Shown here: positions 42,764-50,850 of the stretch, piece after piece
Position numbering within the stretch: the stretch's first letter is position 1
Layout: each line of letters begins with the position of its first letter
NCBI GenBank assembly: GCA_041168905.1
Contig: JBEEJZ010000079.1
Coordinates: forward strand, 20,666 to 84,665
Length of the DNA stretch: 64,000 nucleotides
Reading direction: 5' to 3'
Source of the DNA: JBEEJZ01 sp041168905
GTDB lineage: Bacteria > Pseudomonadota > Gammaproteobacteria > Burkholderiales > Burkholderiaceae_C
Translations under genes and position numbers: made by a program
The notes under the pieces: model-generated
What the model was told of the DNA's origin: nothing
The model's database searches: none
What the model saw: the letters and a program-made list of their open reading frames with translations, nothing else

Positions 42764-43245
42764 CACACACCTCCTTCATCATGGCTTAGCTCAAACGTGG
42801 CCTTGCCAGCCTCGACCGTGCGTGCGTCGGCAAATTGCTGCTGCAAGGCCGGTGGCCAATTGGTGAAGCGGGATTCGGGCACCGCGAGCTTGACGTCGAG
42901 ATAACTCTCCACGGCTTCACCAGATGCCACGATGCGCTCGGCAATGGCCTTGAGCTTTTTCTGATCCCAGGACACCTTCTTGGGCAACTCGAACTTGACA
43001 TGCAGACCATCGAGGTTGAAATGGGCGGTACCGAAGTCGCGCGAGGAATCGCGCAGGGTTTCACGCCCCTGGGCACCGAAGCGCTGCTCCAGGGCAGCAT
43101 CCACTTTGGTGCGGGCACCCTTGAGCCAGGCGATGGCCTGATCCAGGTTGGTGTCGACTTCGTAGAGTTGGTGGGCTGGCAACTTGGCCAGTTGAGCGGT
43201 CGACATCTCGGCGATGTCAGCGGGGAAGATGGACAAATCGTTCAT
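42763..43245 (-). CDS. Phage early protein, unknown function
   Basis: A 160-residue helical protein: EMSTAQLAKLPAHQLYEVDT, then QAIAWLKGARTKVDAALEQR and HVKFELPKKVSWDQKKLKAI. It resembles proteins found before the Sak4-like gene in related phages, with no assigned role. GGAG precedes the ATG at 43245. It may help the annealing machinery. Confidence 0.62.
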   Translation of the reverse strand: MNDLSIFPADIAEMSTAQLAKLPAHQLYEVDTNLDQAIAWLKGARTKVDAALEQRFGAQGRETLRDSSRDFGTAHFNLDGLHVKFELPKKVSWDQKKLKAIAERIVASGEAVESYLDVKLAVPESRFTNWPPALQQQFADARTVEAGKATFELSHDEGGV

Positions 43246-43256
43246 GACCATCTCCT

Positions 43257-43520
43257 TCAAGCCATCGCGCGTTCAGCGGTCGACTCATGCAGCGCGCTGT
43301 ACTCGAAGTCGAGGATGGCTTCCAGCGGGTAGCTGACCCGCTTGGAGAGCTTGAGGTACCGAGGGCCACGACCCTCGCTGCGCCAGCGCTGCAGCGTCTT
43401 GGGGCTCACACCCCAGCGCTGGGCCAGTTCGTTTTCGTTCAGGACACGCCGGTCACCGGGTGCCAGGGTGTTGATCGACGGGTAGGACGACCGGGTTTGG
43501 GGGCTTGCCGTAGCTGCCAT
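43257..43520 (-). CDS. Helix-turn-helix regulator, first gene of early operon
   Basis: An 87-residue protein with a MerR/excisionase-like helix-turn-helix: LNENELAQRWGVSPKTLQRW, then RYLKLSKRVSYPLEAILDFE. GGAGAG precedes the ATG at 43520. It is the first gene of the leftward early operon, and inverted repeats stand directly upstream, so self-regulation is likely. A role as excision or early-gene regulator is inferred. Confidence 0.75.
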   Translation of the reverse strand: MAATASPQTRSSYPSINTLAPGDRRVLNENELAQRWGVSPKTLQRWRSEGRGPRYLKLSKRVSYPLEAILDFEYSALHESTAERAMA

Positions 43521-43570
43521 GAGGCTCTCCTTTGAGGCTGTTGAGGAACAGGTGTCATTGGAGATTTCGG

Positions 43571-43628
43571 GTGGCGAACTTACGAGGGAGCAATTGGCGA
43601 ACTCGGTGGAAACTTCCAGTTCGCCAAT
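43571..43628. promoter_or_regulatory. Operator-like inverted repeat before the early operon
   Basis: ATTGGCGAACT at 43593-43603 and its exact complement AGTTCGCCAAT at 43618-43628, 14 bases apart. A related half site (TGGCGAACT) stands at 43572-43580. The site is about 70-110 bases upstream of the regulator start. Confidence 0.65.
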
Positions 43629-43644
43629 GCGCCCCAGAATGCAT

Positions 43645-43669
43645 GACGGCGAGCACTGGGCTCGCCGTC
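43645..43669. repeat. Perfect 10-base hairpin in the early control region
   Basis: GACGGCGAGC, five bases, GCTCGCCGTC. No T run follows on either strand, so a protein-binding site or RNA hairpin is more likely than a terminator. Confidence 0.65.
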
Positions 43670-43829
43670 TGGGGGAAAATCGGTTGCGTCCCGATGGTGA
43701 CGGTCGGAATCGCACAAAGGCAAGCCGAGCAGTATGTCTACGCCCCGCATAGACGACAGGCATCGTGCTCTATGATCTGTCCGTGATCGGAAGGTGCTAC
43801 GCGATTACATAGTTTCCCTGGAGGCATGG

Positions 43830-45989
43830 GTGGCGAAGTCGATGCGAGCTGAACAAGAAATCTTTGACGATCTGGCCGATCTCTGCGCCTCGCCTGGCTA
43901 CGCGCATGCTATTGCCTATCTTTGCTTCCGAGACAACATAATCCGGTACTCGGGCGAGATGAAGGCCGAGGATATGCAGCACCTCTTCTCGAAGATCCGG
44001 CTGATTCGCACTGAGACATCAACCATCATTGGGCTCATGCTCAAGAGCCCGATTGACTACACGCTCCCGCCTCCCCCGATCCTTGAAAAGTACATCGAAG
44101 CCACGGAAGCATTGCTTGAGGAGATCCATCACACGATGACGGCGTCGTTTTGGAAAGACATTGATCCTGCCAAGATCGCCGAACCAGGTTTCAACCCCTT
44201 CACCAACGGCGCCGCGCTACGCGAGCCGATCTTCTATGGCGGGGAGTCCGCCTACAGCTTTCAGTACCGTGATTTCTCACCTGCCAAGTACGCGAACGAT
44301 GACCCTTGGCTCCTCGCCAACAAGGGCTTCTCAGTAAAGGATGCCCGCCACGTCGTCCTTGCCGTGTCGCGATTGCAGGATGAAAAGGCGATCCGAATCA
44401 TGCGCGCCATGCACGGAACGCCCCAAGAGACATGGACCTTCCTGCCTGGGAATACGTTCTCGGTACAAGAGGTCGCCGACTTCGGGCACATCGACCCGAC
44501 AATCGTCGATACGGTCCTATCGGCATTTGCCGTCCCACCAGGCGCACGCAACGAGCAGTTCAATGCGCTGCACGATTTCAATATTGCCAACGCCAGTCCT
44601 CTCATCCGCATGTCGGATGGCAACTTCCTGCTCTTCCACATCTACAGCCTCGTGGAAGCGCTGTATGAAACGCCGTTCTACTGGATGGGTGCTGACAAGG
44701 CCTATGTAAGCACCGCCATGCAGAACCGCGGCGTCTTCACCGAGCAGTTTGCGGTCGAGCGCCTGCGGCAGGTTTTCGGCGCGGAGAACGTGCTTGCCAA
44801 CATCGACATCTATGAGTCAAAGGACACCAAGCTCGCTGAAATCGACGTGCTGGTGCTGTTCGGCAATCGTGCCCTGGTCCTGCAGGCCAAATCCAAACGC
44901 CTGACGCTTGAGGCCCGGCGCGGTAATGACCTTCGGATCAAAGACGACTTCAAGAAGAGCATTCAGGATTCCAGCGATCAAGCCTATCGTTGCGCGAAGC
45001 TGATTGAGGAAGGCAAGTGCACATTCACAGACGCCGCCGGCAATGCCGTGACGCTACCAACAGGACTCAAGCGAATCTACGTGATCTGCCTAATCTCAGA
45101 TCACTACCCGGCCTTGAGCTTCCAGGCCCGACAGTTCCTGAAGTTTGCGGCGACCGACACGATCTCGCCGCCTTTCGTCATGGACGTTTTCGCGCTAGAC
45201 GCGATGACCGAAATGCTCAGCTCCCCGCTGCATTTCTTGAGCTACGTGGATCGCCGGACCGGGTACACCGACAAGCTGATTGCATCACATGAGCTGACGA
45301 TCTTGTCCTACCACCTCAAGCAGAATCTTTGGGTAGACGACAAGCATGACATGGTCATGCTGGAGGACGACATCTCCGCCGACCTTGATCTGGCGATGTT
45401 GGTTCGGCGTGAGGGCATCCCAGGCAAGGGCACCCCTGAAGGCATCTTGACGCGGTTCAGCGCGACGGCCCTGGGGCGCATGGTCAAGGCAATTGAAGCC
45501 CGGCCTGATCCCGCAACTATCGACCTTGGTTTCACGCTGCTGACGCTAGGCGAGGACACCGTGCTTGAGGTCAGCGCCGGCATCAATCAGCTTGCCAAGC
45601 AGGGCATCGCTGATGGCAAGAATCACGATCTCACCGTGGGGCTGGGCAGTGGTGGCACCGGCCTCACGATTCACTGCAACGACGACCCGATAGAAGTTGC
45701 CGGACCTGCGCTGCAAAGGCACTGCTATGCCAGGAAGTACACCGAGCATGCCCAGACCTGGTTCGGGGTGTGTGTGCGGCCAAGCGATCAGGCGCTGCGC
45801 TTCGGACTCAATCTGGACTTCCCATGGGAGCAAGACGACGCCATGGACGCGCTGACAAAGAACATGGGCAAGTCGGGCAACTTGAGGGCCTTGCTCCGCG
45901 AAGCCACCAAGGCGCGAACTAAGGTCGGTCGCAATGACCCCTGCCCATGCGGCAGCGGCAAAAAGTACAAGAAGTGCTGCCTTGGTTGA
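43830..45989 (+). CDS. SEC-C motif protein with nuclease-like core
   Basis: About 719 residues from this start. The C-terminus is a SEC-C zinc motif (NDPCPCGSGKKYKKCC). The middle holds KLAEIDVLVLFGNRALVLQ followed by AKSKRL, a D...QxK pattern like NERD/Mrr-type PD-(D/E)XK nucleases. The rest is unknown. GTG at 43830 has GGAGG five bases upstream; GTG at 43794 and ATG at 43842 are alternatives. The gene is convergent, 12 bases apart, with another nuclease-like gene. A role in defence or RNA/DNA processing is inferred. Confidence 0.72.
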   Translation: MAKSMRAEQEIFDDLADLCASPGYAHAIAYLCFRDNIIRYSGEMKAEDMQHLFSKIRLIRTETSTIIGLMLKSPIDYTLPPPPILEKYIEATEALLEEIHHTMTASFWKDIDPAKIAEPGFNPFTNGAALREPIFYGGESAYSFQYRDFSPAKYANDDPWLLANKGFSVKDARHVVLAVSRLQDEKAIRIMRAMHGTPQETWTFLPGNTFSVQEVADFGHIDPTIVDTVLSAFAVPPGARNEQFNALHDFNIANASPLIRMSDGNFLLFHIYSLVEALYETPFYWMGADKAYVSTAMQNRGVFTEQFAVERLRQVFGAENVLANIDIYESKDTKLAEIDVLVLFGNRALVLQAKSKRLTLEARRGNDLRIKDDFKKSIQDSSDQAYRCAKLIEEGKCTFTDAAGNAVTLPTGLKRIYVICLISDHYPALSFQARQFLKFAATDTISPPFVMDVFALDAMTEMLSSPLHFLSYVDRRTGYTDKLIASHELTILSYHLKQNLWVDDKHDMVMLEDDISADLDLAMLVRREGIPGKGTPEGILTRFSATALGRMVKAIEARPDPATIDLGFTLLTLGEDTVLEVSAGINQLAKQGIADGKNHDLTVGLGSGGTGLTIHCNDDPIEVAGPALQRHCYARKYTEHAQTWFGVCVRPSDQALRFGLNLDFPWEQDDAMDALTKNMGKSGNLRALLREATKARTKVGRNDPCPCGSGKKYKKCCLG

Positions 45990-46001
45990 CGCGTACCATG
46001 G

Positions 46002-47198
46002 TCAGGGCGGCCACCGAGTGTTCTTGAAGTAGCCGAGTTCCTCCTGGATCTGATCGATCTTCGTGGTCTCGGCCGGATCCCAGTCCGTCATGTGCAAGTA
46101 GACAATGTCCGAGGAGTGGCCTCGCTTTCCCTCTCGCGGCCTGTCTGTGGCAATGCCAACGACCGTTTTCACTGAACTGCATCGACCGCGAACGACAAGG
46201 CACCGCAGCATCAGTTCTCGGGCACGCAGCTCGCGGTCTGCCGAATCGCCGGCTGTGAAGACGAATGCAGCTTGGTTGTCCGCTACGACAACTCTTGCTG
46301 CCACATTTTTGGTAGTCGGATGCAGGAACTCCAGAAAAGACTCGGCGAGGTTGGCGCGATGGACGCGGGATTGCATCGCCATCGCCACGAGTGCAAGCTC
46401 GTTTTGAGTGACTTCCTTGCGAAACATATCGAACATCCCATCCGTGAGGAGGTCTTCGGTAAAGTGCTCAATCAGTCGGTCCCAAGCGTAGGAAGACATG
46501 AGATCCTTGTTCCGCGCAAGGTAGTCAGGATCCTTGATTAGAGCGCCCCAGATACCTTCTTGAATCAAGGCTAGTGTCGGCTCGCCCGTGTTCGGATCGA
46601 ACAAGCCGAAGTCTTCGCCATTTTGGACATAGAGCGCGAGCAGATCCTCCGCGCCAGAGCCAACAAAGACAGGCTTGGCACCACGTTCGAAGATGCGCTC
46701 AGCGGCGGACAGGTAGCGAACGAAGTCCGTGATCGTCGTGAGTTCGCTGAAGACGGCATTCAAGCTGAACTCGTCAAGCAAGTGGACAAATCCGTGCCCC
46801 AGATCGCCCCACTTCAGGGGAACGTTCCCTCTGCCGCCCAGCGAGACCGTGATTCGATGGAAGCGGCGATCCGCCTTTGGCGCCAGCACAACCTCGCGGC
46901 CGTCGCTGCGAATCACGCGATCAGCGACGCGCAGCCAACGCTCGGCCCCCCAGATCTGCTGGACCGACTTGTCAATGGCGGCCTTCTGCCACCTCTCCCA
47001 ACCCACGGCGTCGCCCGTGTCACGAAACTCGATCTCTTTCACAGAGATGATGATGATGTGGGAACCGCACACCACCAGACAGTCACACAGCTCCTTGCCG
47101 CCTTTGCCGACGGGGTTCGGGTGCGTCCACAGCCTCATGAAGCTGCTTGTGCTCAGGTCGTTGACCAGACATTCAGATGGTGTGAGGCCTGCATTCAT
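46002..47198 (-). CDS. Nuclease-like protein of unknown function (NERD-like N-terminus)
   Basis: A 398-residue protein. The N-terminal WTHPNPVGKGGKELCDCLVV then IIIISVKEIEF looks like the core of a NERD or Mrr-type nuclease (E...D...xVK). It continues with WQKAAIDKSVQQIWGAERWL. The C-terminal half has no recognised domain. It resembles uncharacterised island proteins that start with a PNP..KEL.D motif. The upstream end has only a weak ribosome site. The pairing with the SEC-C gene suggests a joint function. Confidence 0.62.
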   Translation of the reverse strand: MNAGLTPSECLVNDLSTSSFMRLWTHPNPVGKGGKELCDCLVVCGSHIIIISVKEIEFRDTGDAVGWERWQKAAIDKSVQQIWGAERWLRVADRVIRSDGREVVLAPKADRRFHRITVSLGGRGNVPLKWGDLGHGFVHLLDEFSLNAVFSELTTITDFVRYLSAAERIFERGAKPVFVGSGAEDLLALYVQNGEDFGLFDPNTGEPTLALIQEGIWGALIKDPDYLARNKDLMSSYAWDRLIEHFTEDLLTDGMFDMFRKEVTQNELALVAMAMQSRVHRANLAESFLEFLHPTTKNVAARVVVADNQAAFVFTAGDSADRELRARELMLRCLVVRGRCSSVKTVVGIATDRPREGKRGHSSDIVYLHMTDWDPAETTKIDQIQEELGYFKNTRWPP

Positions 47199-47368
47199 GA
47201 ATCTGCGAGATGAAGTTGCCCAACTGGCATTGGAGTCTTGGGTGCGTAGTAGCTGGTGGCCCGCTCAAATATCTGCCCACGCTTAATATCCAGCTTATAA
47301 GCATACGCTGATGATAGACCGATCCTGGCCGATTTCTGTCCACTGTTGTGTCGGCACAAACGGCACCT

Positions 47369-47854
47369 TTAAAACGAAAACCCGAACAACTTTCGCTGCT
47401 CTTGCCAATCCCGTGGCAGTGGATCATGCCGGCCACGCAGAGTTTGGAGATTCAGGTGCCGAGGCTGTTGACCATCAAGGATGGCTTCGATGATGTCCGG
47501 CGCCAGCGTGGTCATGCGAAGCACCTCAGCCACCCAGCCTGCTTCAAGTTTCATCGCCGTAGCCAGGTCCCGAATGGTGGCGAACTTACCCTGGTCAAGA
47601 AGCTTCTGCCAGTAGAAGGCCTTGCCCAGTGTGCGGATCATGGCGATGTCCTCACCACCCGTTCCAAGGACGGACTGTTCACCCGGCGGGGGCGTCATGA
47701 CCTTGCGGTTTTGCTTGCGCCGGATAGTTAGCGGCACCATCGTTACGCGTTGCTCGCCAGTGACATAGTTGCGGGCATCTTGGCCAATCTCGATGCGCAC
47801 GATGCGCTGCTTGGGATTGTCCGGATGGGTGCCAGGGGTGCTAGTGGATTTCAT
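47369..47854 (-). CDS. Recombinase-associated protein with DNA-binding-like C-terminus
   Basis: A 161-residue protein: KQRIVRIEIGQDARNYVTGE, then VPLTIRRKQNRKVM and a C-terminal helical part LATAMKLEAGWVAEVLRMTT that looks like the helix-turn-helix of ParB-like proteins. The ATG shares four bases with the recombinase stop. Similar proteins follow large serine recombinases in other islands. It may help recombination directionality, which is unproven. Confidence 0.65.
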   Translation of the reverse strand: MKSTSTPGTHPDNPKQRIVRIEIGQDARNYVTGEQRVTMVPLTIRRKQNRKVMTPPPGEQSVLGTGGEDIAMIRTLGKAFYWQKLLDQGKFATIRDLATAMKLEAGWVAEVLRMTTLAPDIIEAILDGQQPRHLNLQTLRGRHDPLPRDWQEQRKLFGFSF

Positions 47855-49266
47855 GCGTAGACCTCCTCTGCGGGACTTCTCGCTTCGTTCACCAATGGGT
47901 GACTGCCGATGTCTTCGCCGAGTCCCAGCCAACCATCTTCGCGCCAGAGGATGTCCAGGCCACGATCGTGGAGTTGCACACGCTCGATCAGCAATTGCGT
48001 GATCCGCTGCTGCTCCTTGGGGAACAACTGGTCCCACACCTTACCGATGCGCTGCATGGCCACCACCACCTGAGCTTCCTCGAGTTGGGCACCTCTGGGG
48101 TGCTTCTGGCAAGAGTGCCATGTCGCCAACAACAACTGCGGCGCACGCAACGCCTGCTGGATCTGCTCCAGCACTGCGGCCTCAATGTCGGCGGCCGGCA
48201 AGGGACCGATATCCGTGACGCCGGGCGACAGTGTGGCGCCCGCGTTGCGCCGTTTGTGCAGGTAGGGAACGTAATAGCGGTACAACCGTCCGTTTTTCTT
48301 GCGCGTGTAGCTGTGAATCATTAGTTGGCCATCAGGCGCATGGAGCAAGCCAGCTAGCAACGCGGGGTGCTGCGTGACACCCTCGCGTGGCCCTTGCTTG
48401 CGACGGTCGACAAAGGCATGAACAAGATCCCAGGTGTCCTGGTCGATGATGGCTTCGTGCTGACCCGGGAAGCTGGTGTCCTTGTGCTGGATTTCGCCCA
48501 GGTAGATCCGGTTACGCAGTAACTTGAAGAGGTATTGCTGATCAATGGGACGGCCCTCCCGGAACTGGCCGTTCTGTGTTTGCCAGGCCTTGGTGGTCCT
48601 CCCCTCAATCGCCAATTCGCGCACCAACTCTGCAGCGGATCCATGCTCGGCGTAGCGGCGGAAGATGTATCGCACCAGGTCGGCTTCGGGCTTATTGACC
48701 AACAACTTGCGCTCGACGACGTCATATCCAAGGGGTGGCGTGCCGCCCATCCACATGCCTTTGGCCTTGCTGGCAGCGATCTTGTCGCGGATGCGCTCGC
48801 CAGTGACCTCACGTTCGAATTGCGCAAATGACAGCAGGATGTTGAGGGTCAGGCGGCCCATCGAGGTCGTGGTATTGAACTGCTGTGTGACAGAGACGAA
48901 ACTCACGCCGTTGCGATCGAGCACGTCGACCAGCTTGGCGAAGTCGGTCAGGCTGCGCGTCAGACGATCGATCTTGTAGACGACCACGATATCGATGCGG
49001 CCGGCCTCGATGTCTGCCATCAAGCGTTTGAGTCCAGGACGATCCAGGTTGCCACCGGAGTAGCCGCCATCGTCGTATCCGTCTGGCACGGCCATCCATC
49101 CCTCATGGCGCTGACTCGCCACAAAGGCCAGGCCGGCATCGCGTTGGGCTTCCAAGCTGTTGTAGTCCTGGTCGAGCCCCTCGTCCGTGGATTTGCGGGT
49201 GTAGATTGCGCAACGTTTGCGGGGGGCGATCGTCGGGGCTGCAGGGGCAATGCGATGGGATTTCAT
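47851..49266 (-). CDS. Large serine recombinase (integrase/resolvase family)
   Basis: A 471-residue protein. The N-terminal catalytic domain starts CAIYTRKSTDEGLDQDYNSL, with the serine at about residue 26, and continues GYSGGNLDRPGLKRLMADI and VYKIDRLTRSLTDFAKLVD. Then come the recombinase domain (GTPPLGYDVV to about 300) and a zinc-ribbon-like region with helical C-terminus. It would integrate or excise the element by serine-linked strand exchange. It overlaps DUF2924 and the next gene by four bases each. It is shorter than many phage integrases, so some islands use it for smaller rearrangements. Confidence 0.9.
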   Translation of the reverse strand: MKSHRIAPAAPTIAPRKRCAIYTRKSTDEGLDQDYNSLEAQRDAGLAFVASQRHEGWMAVPDGYDDGGYSGGNLDRPGLKRLMADIEAGRIDIVVVYKIDRLTRSLTDFAKLVDVLDRNGVSFVSVTQQFNTTTSMGRLTLNILLSFAQFEREVTGERIRDKIAASKAKGMWMGGTPPLGYDVVERKLLVNKPEADLVRYIFRRYAEHGSAAELVRELAIEGRTTKAWQTQNGQFREGRPIDQQYLFKLLRNRIYLGEIQHKDTSFPGQHEAIIDQDTWDLVHAFVDRRKQGPREGVTQHPALLAGLLHAPDGQLMIHSYTRKKNGRLYRYYVPYLHKRRNAGATLSPGVTDIGPLPAADIEAAVLEQIQQALRAPQLLLATWHSCQKHPRGAQLEEAQVVVAMQRIGKVWDQLFPKEQQRITQLLIERVQLHDRGLDILWREDGWLGLGEDIGSHPLVNEARSPAEEVYA

Positions 49267-49730
49267 GCGGTCTCCTTCTTCTTGGTCTTGAGCCCAAAAA
49301 ACACGGGCCCTGACCATGGGCAGCCAGCAATGACCTTGGCCACCGCCGTGAGGCTGGTGAATCGCTGCCCGCGATATTCGAAATCACGCATGCCGCGCAC
49401 CAGCACCTGGTGTTCGACATCGTCATAGACACGCGTGAGGATGGTGCCGGGCAGCAGGCGATCGGCTTCGCGGCGCAGCCTGGCTGGCAGGAGGCCTGTC
49501 TCACCAATCTCCTCAAGCTTGCGACGCACAGATCCCTTGAGTCCGCCAAATGCACGTTCCTGGATCTTGTAGGCCAGCCGCGATTCGAGCCAAGTCCGGT
49601 GATGGTGATTCGGGCGCGCATCGAAATGCTGGTCCCACAGCGCCCAAAGATTGTCCATGGGCAGGTGTGGAAGTTGAGCGACCCGGGCAGCCAGGCTGGC
49701 ACCATCGGGTTGTGCTGCGTGTGTCGTCAT
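49263..49730 (-). CDS. DUF2924 family protein
   Basis: A 155-residue basic protein: MDNLWALWDQHFDARPNHHH, then RLAYKIQERAFGGLK and PGTILTRVYDDVEHQVLVRG with YRGQRFTSLTAVAKVIAG at the end. It fits DUF2924, regularly encoded just before a large serine recombinase. A role as recombination partner is suggested by the constant linkage. The stop overlaps the recombinase start. Leader repeat C lies 32 bases upstream. Confidence 0.85.
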   Translation of the reverse strand: MTTHAAQPDGASLAARVAQLPHLPMDNLWALWDQHFDARPNHHHRTWLESRLAYKIQERAFGGLKGSVRRKLEEIGETGLLPARLRREADRLLPGTILTRVYDDVEHQVLVRGMRDFEYRGQRFTSLTAVAKVIAGCPWSGPVFFGLKTKKKETA

Positions 49731-49951
49731 GCGCGAACTCCTTCTTTTTGATAGGGGTTCGCATTGACGCGCTGGTGGCCAGAAAAGCCAAGGTCAACCT
49801 CGTCTTTTGCGCCAACAGTGGCTGAACTGTCACATGAAGAATCCTTGGCACGCAGGCGCAGGAGCGCCACGGCGAGGAGATCAGCGATTTCTTGATGGGG
49901 ATGGCGCGGACGATCGTCGTTCGCGCAGGAGATAAGTTCGTTTTTTTGCAT
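49727..49951 (-). CDS. Small protein preceding DUF2924
   Basis: A 74-residue protein: MQKNELISCANDDRPRHPHQ then EIADLLAVALLRLRAKDSS, and an end with LGFSGHQRVNANPYQKEG. The last segment is encoded by leader repeat C, which in two other places is not part of a complete gene. The stop overlaps the DUF2924 ATG. It could be a true small protein or a translated leader; conservation of the helical part supports a protein. Confidence 0.55.
   Translation of the reverse strand: MQKNELISCANDDRPRHPHQEIADLLAVALLRLRAKDSSCDSSATVGAKDEVDLGFSGHQRVNANPYQKEGVRA
49763..49792 (-). repeat. Leader repeat, copy C
   Basis: On the minus strand, CTTGGCTTT, nine bases, CAGCGCGTCAAT: the same core and spacing as copies A and B. 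It is 32 bases before the DUF2924 start. Confidence 0.8.
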
Positions 49952-50049
49952 GGTAAGTGTCCGTGTGGAAAACACTTCTCATGCTAGGGATGGAGGGCAC
50001 TCCGCGTAACGTGTTTTAGCGGGAATACGCGGACCTGAATATGCTCGCG

Positions 50050-50850
50050 TCAGATTCCTGCGGCGATTGCCTTTAGCCGCAGAACGAACATCTTTATTCG
50101 CATCTCACCCCCAATCTTTGCCTTTAGAAACGATCCGATGTCGTGGATGTCATGAACCCCACGAGAAAGATTCAGATTTGGGCATGCAGGTCCGCTGACA
50201 ACGGTTGCAAGCCGGTCGTTCATGATCCTTTTTGCATTCGGGCTTCTGTGGGCAATGAAATTACGGATGGCATGGACTGTGTCAATAAGGAGAGTGTCAG
50301 TGTCCGTCATATTAACGATCGCATTTTTATATGGTGCCGCCACCCATTCTGCACATCGCAGTTTCAGAGTAGCAACGTCTTTGAATGTCAGGTTGTAGCT
50401 GTCTGGATCGAGCGCAACCTCGAGTTCATCAACTTTGATGTGCTTCGTTGTAGTGAACGCCATCCGACCTTCTGCCCAAGGCCCAAATTTCGATTGAACG
50501 GAGGCTCGCAAGCGATTTTCCAAATTGCTTTGGTACTGCGATGGGTCACGATTGATATACGCAAGCAGCAAATCAGATAAAAAACACTCGAAGGCGACGT
50601 AAACCGAATGCAGCGTGACCTCTGTTAGCGTGGTTAGGTCCCGTTTTTCATGTGCTGAACCTTTAAGGGCTGATGCAAGTCGATCAAAGTGTTGAAGTCG
50701 CTCTTCAACCAACAATGCAAAATCGCCTCTTACGTCTTGTGGTCTGATTTTTCTCATTGCCCTCTGAATCCCTAATCTAATTGGTGTTTTATCGAACTGT
50801 ACTTTGACCGGCCGAGGTGAACTGATCGAAGCTGTCCGACTCATCTTCAT
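50050..50850 (-). CDS. HEPN-domain protein (putative RNase toxin)
   Basis: A 266-residue protein. The HEPN motif R-X4-H is seen in HAIRNFIAHRSPN (R196, H201). An earlier helical part (LHSVYVAFECFLSDLLLAYI) fits the four-helix HEPN fold. HEPN proteins are often RNases in toxin-antitoxin or abortive-infection systems, while some are structural only. The start overlaps the end of the ImmA gene by about 60 bases, so the two are tightly linked. The gene is AT-richer than its neighbour. ATG at 50844 is an equally possible start. Confidence 0.7.
   Translation of the reverse strand: MKMSRTASISSPRPVKVQFDKTPIRLGIQRAMRKIRPQDVRGDFALLVEERLQHFDRLASALKGSAHEKRDLTTLTEVTLHSVYVAFECFLSDLLLAYINRDPSQYQSNLENRLRASVQSKFGPWAEGRMAFTTTKHIKVDELEVALDPDSYNLTFKDVATLKLRCAEWVAAPYKNAIVNMTDTDTLLIDTVHAIRNFIAHRSPNAKRIMNDRLATVVSGPACPNLNLSRGVHDIHDIGSFLKAKIGGEMRIKMFVLRLKAIAAGI

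Larger units (their letters stand above)
8389..49951 (-). mobile_element. Lambda-like siphovirus prophage with serine-recombinase module (limits approximate)
   Basis: A contiguous set of packaging, head, tail, tip, fibre and lysis genes on the minus strand (30.3 down to 8.4 kb), followed to the right by replication, recombination and regulation genes (31.9-43.5 kb). The order is that of phage lambda from terS to the tip protein J. The right limit is uncertain. A large serine recombinase module at 47.4-49.95 kb shares a short repeat with the phage block at 30.4-31.6 kb, which is the reason for including it. No attachment-site repeat could be identified. No structural gene is visibly broken, so the particle module looks intact. 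Confidence 0.8.

Noticed and set aside
47173..47436. An 87-codon minus-strand frame between the NERD-like gene and the recombinase-associated gene
   Set aside because: It overlaps both genes, has no clear ribosome site and shows no recognisable domain.
47577..47591. Match to the early-operon half site (GGTGGCGAACTTAC)
   Set aside because: It lies inside the recombinase-associated gene, encoding an ordinary peptide, and has no inverted partner. It is probably chance.
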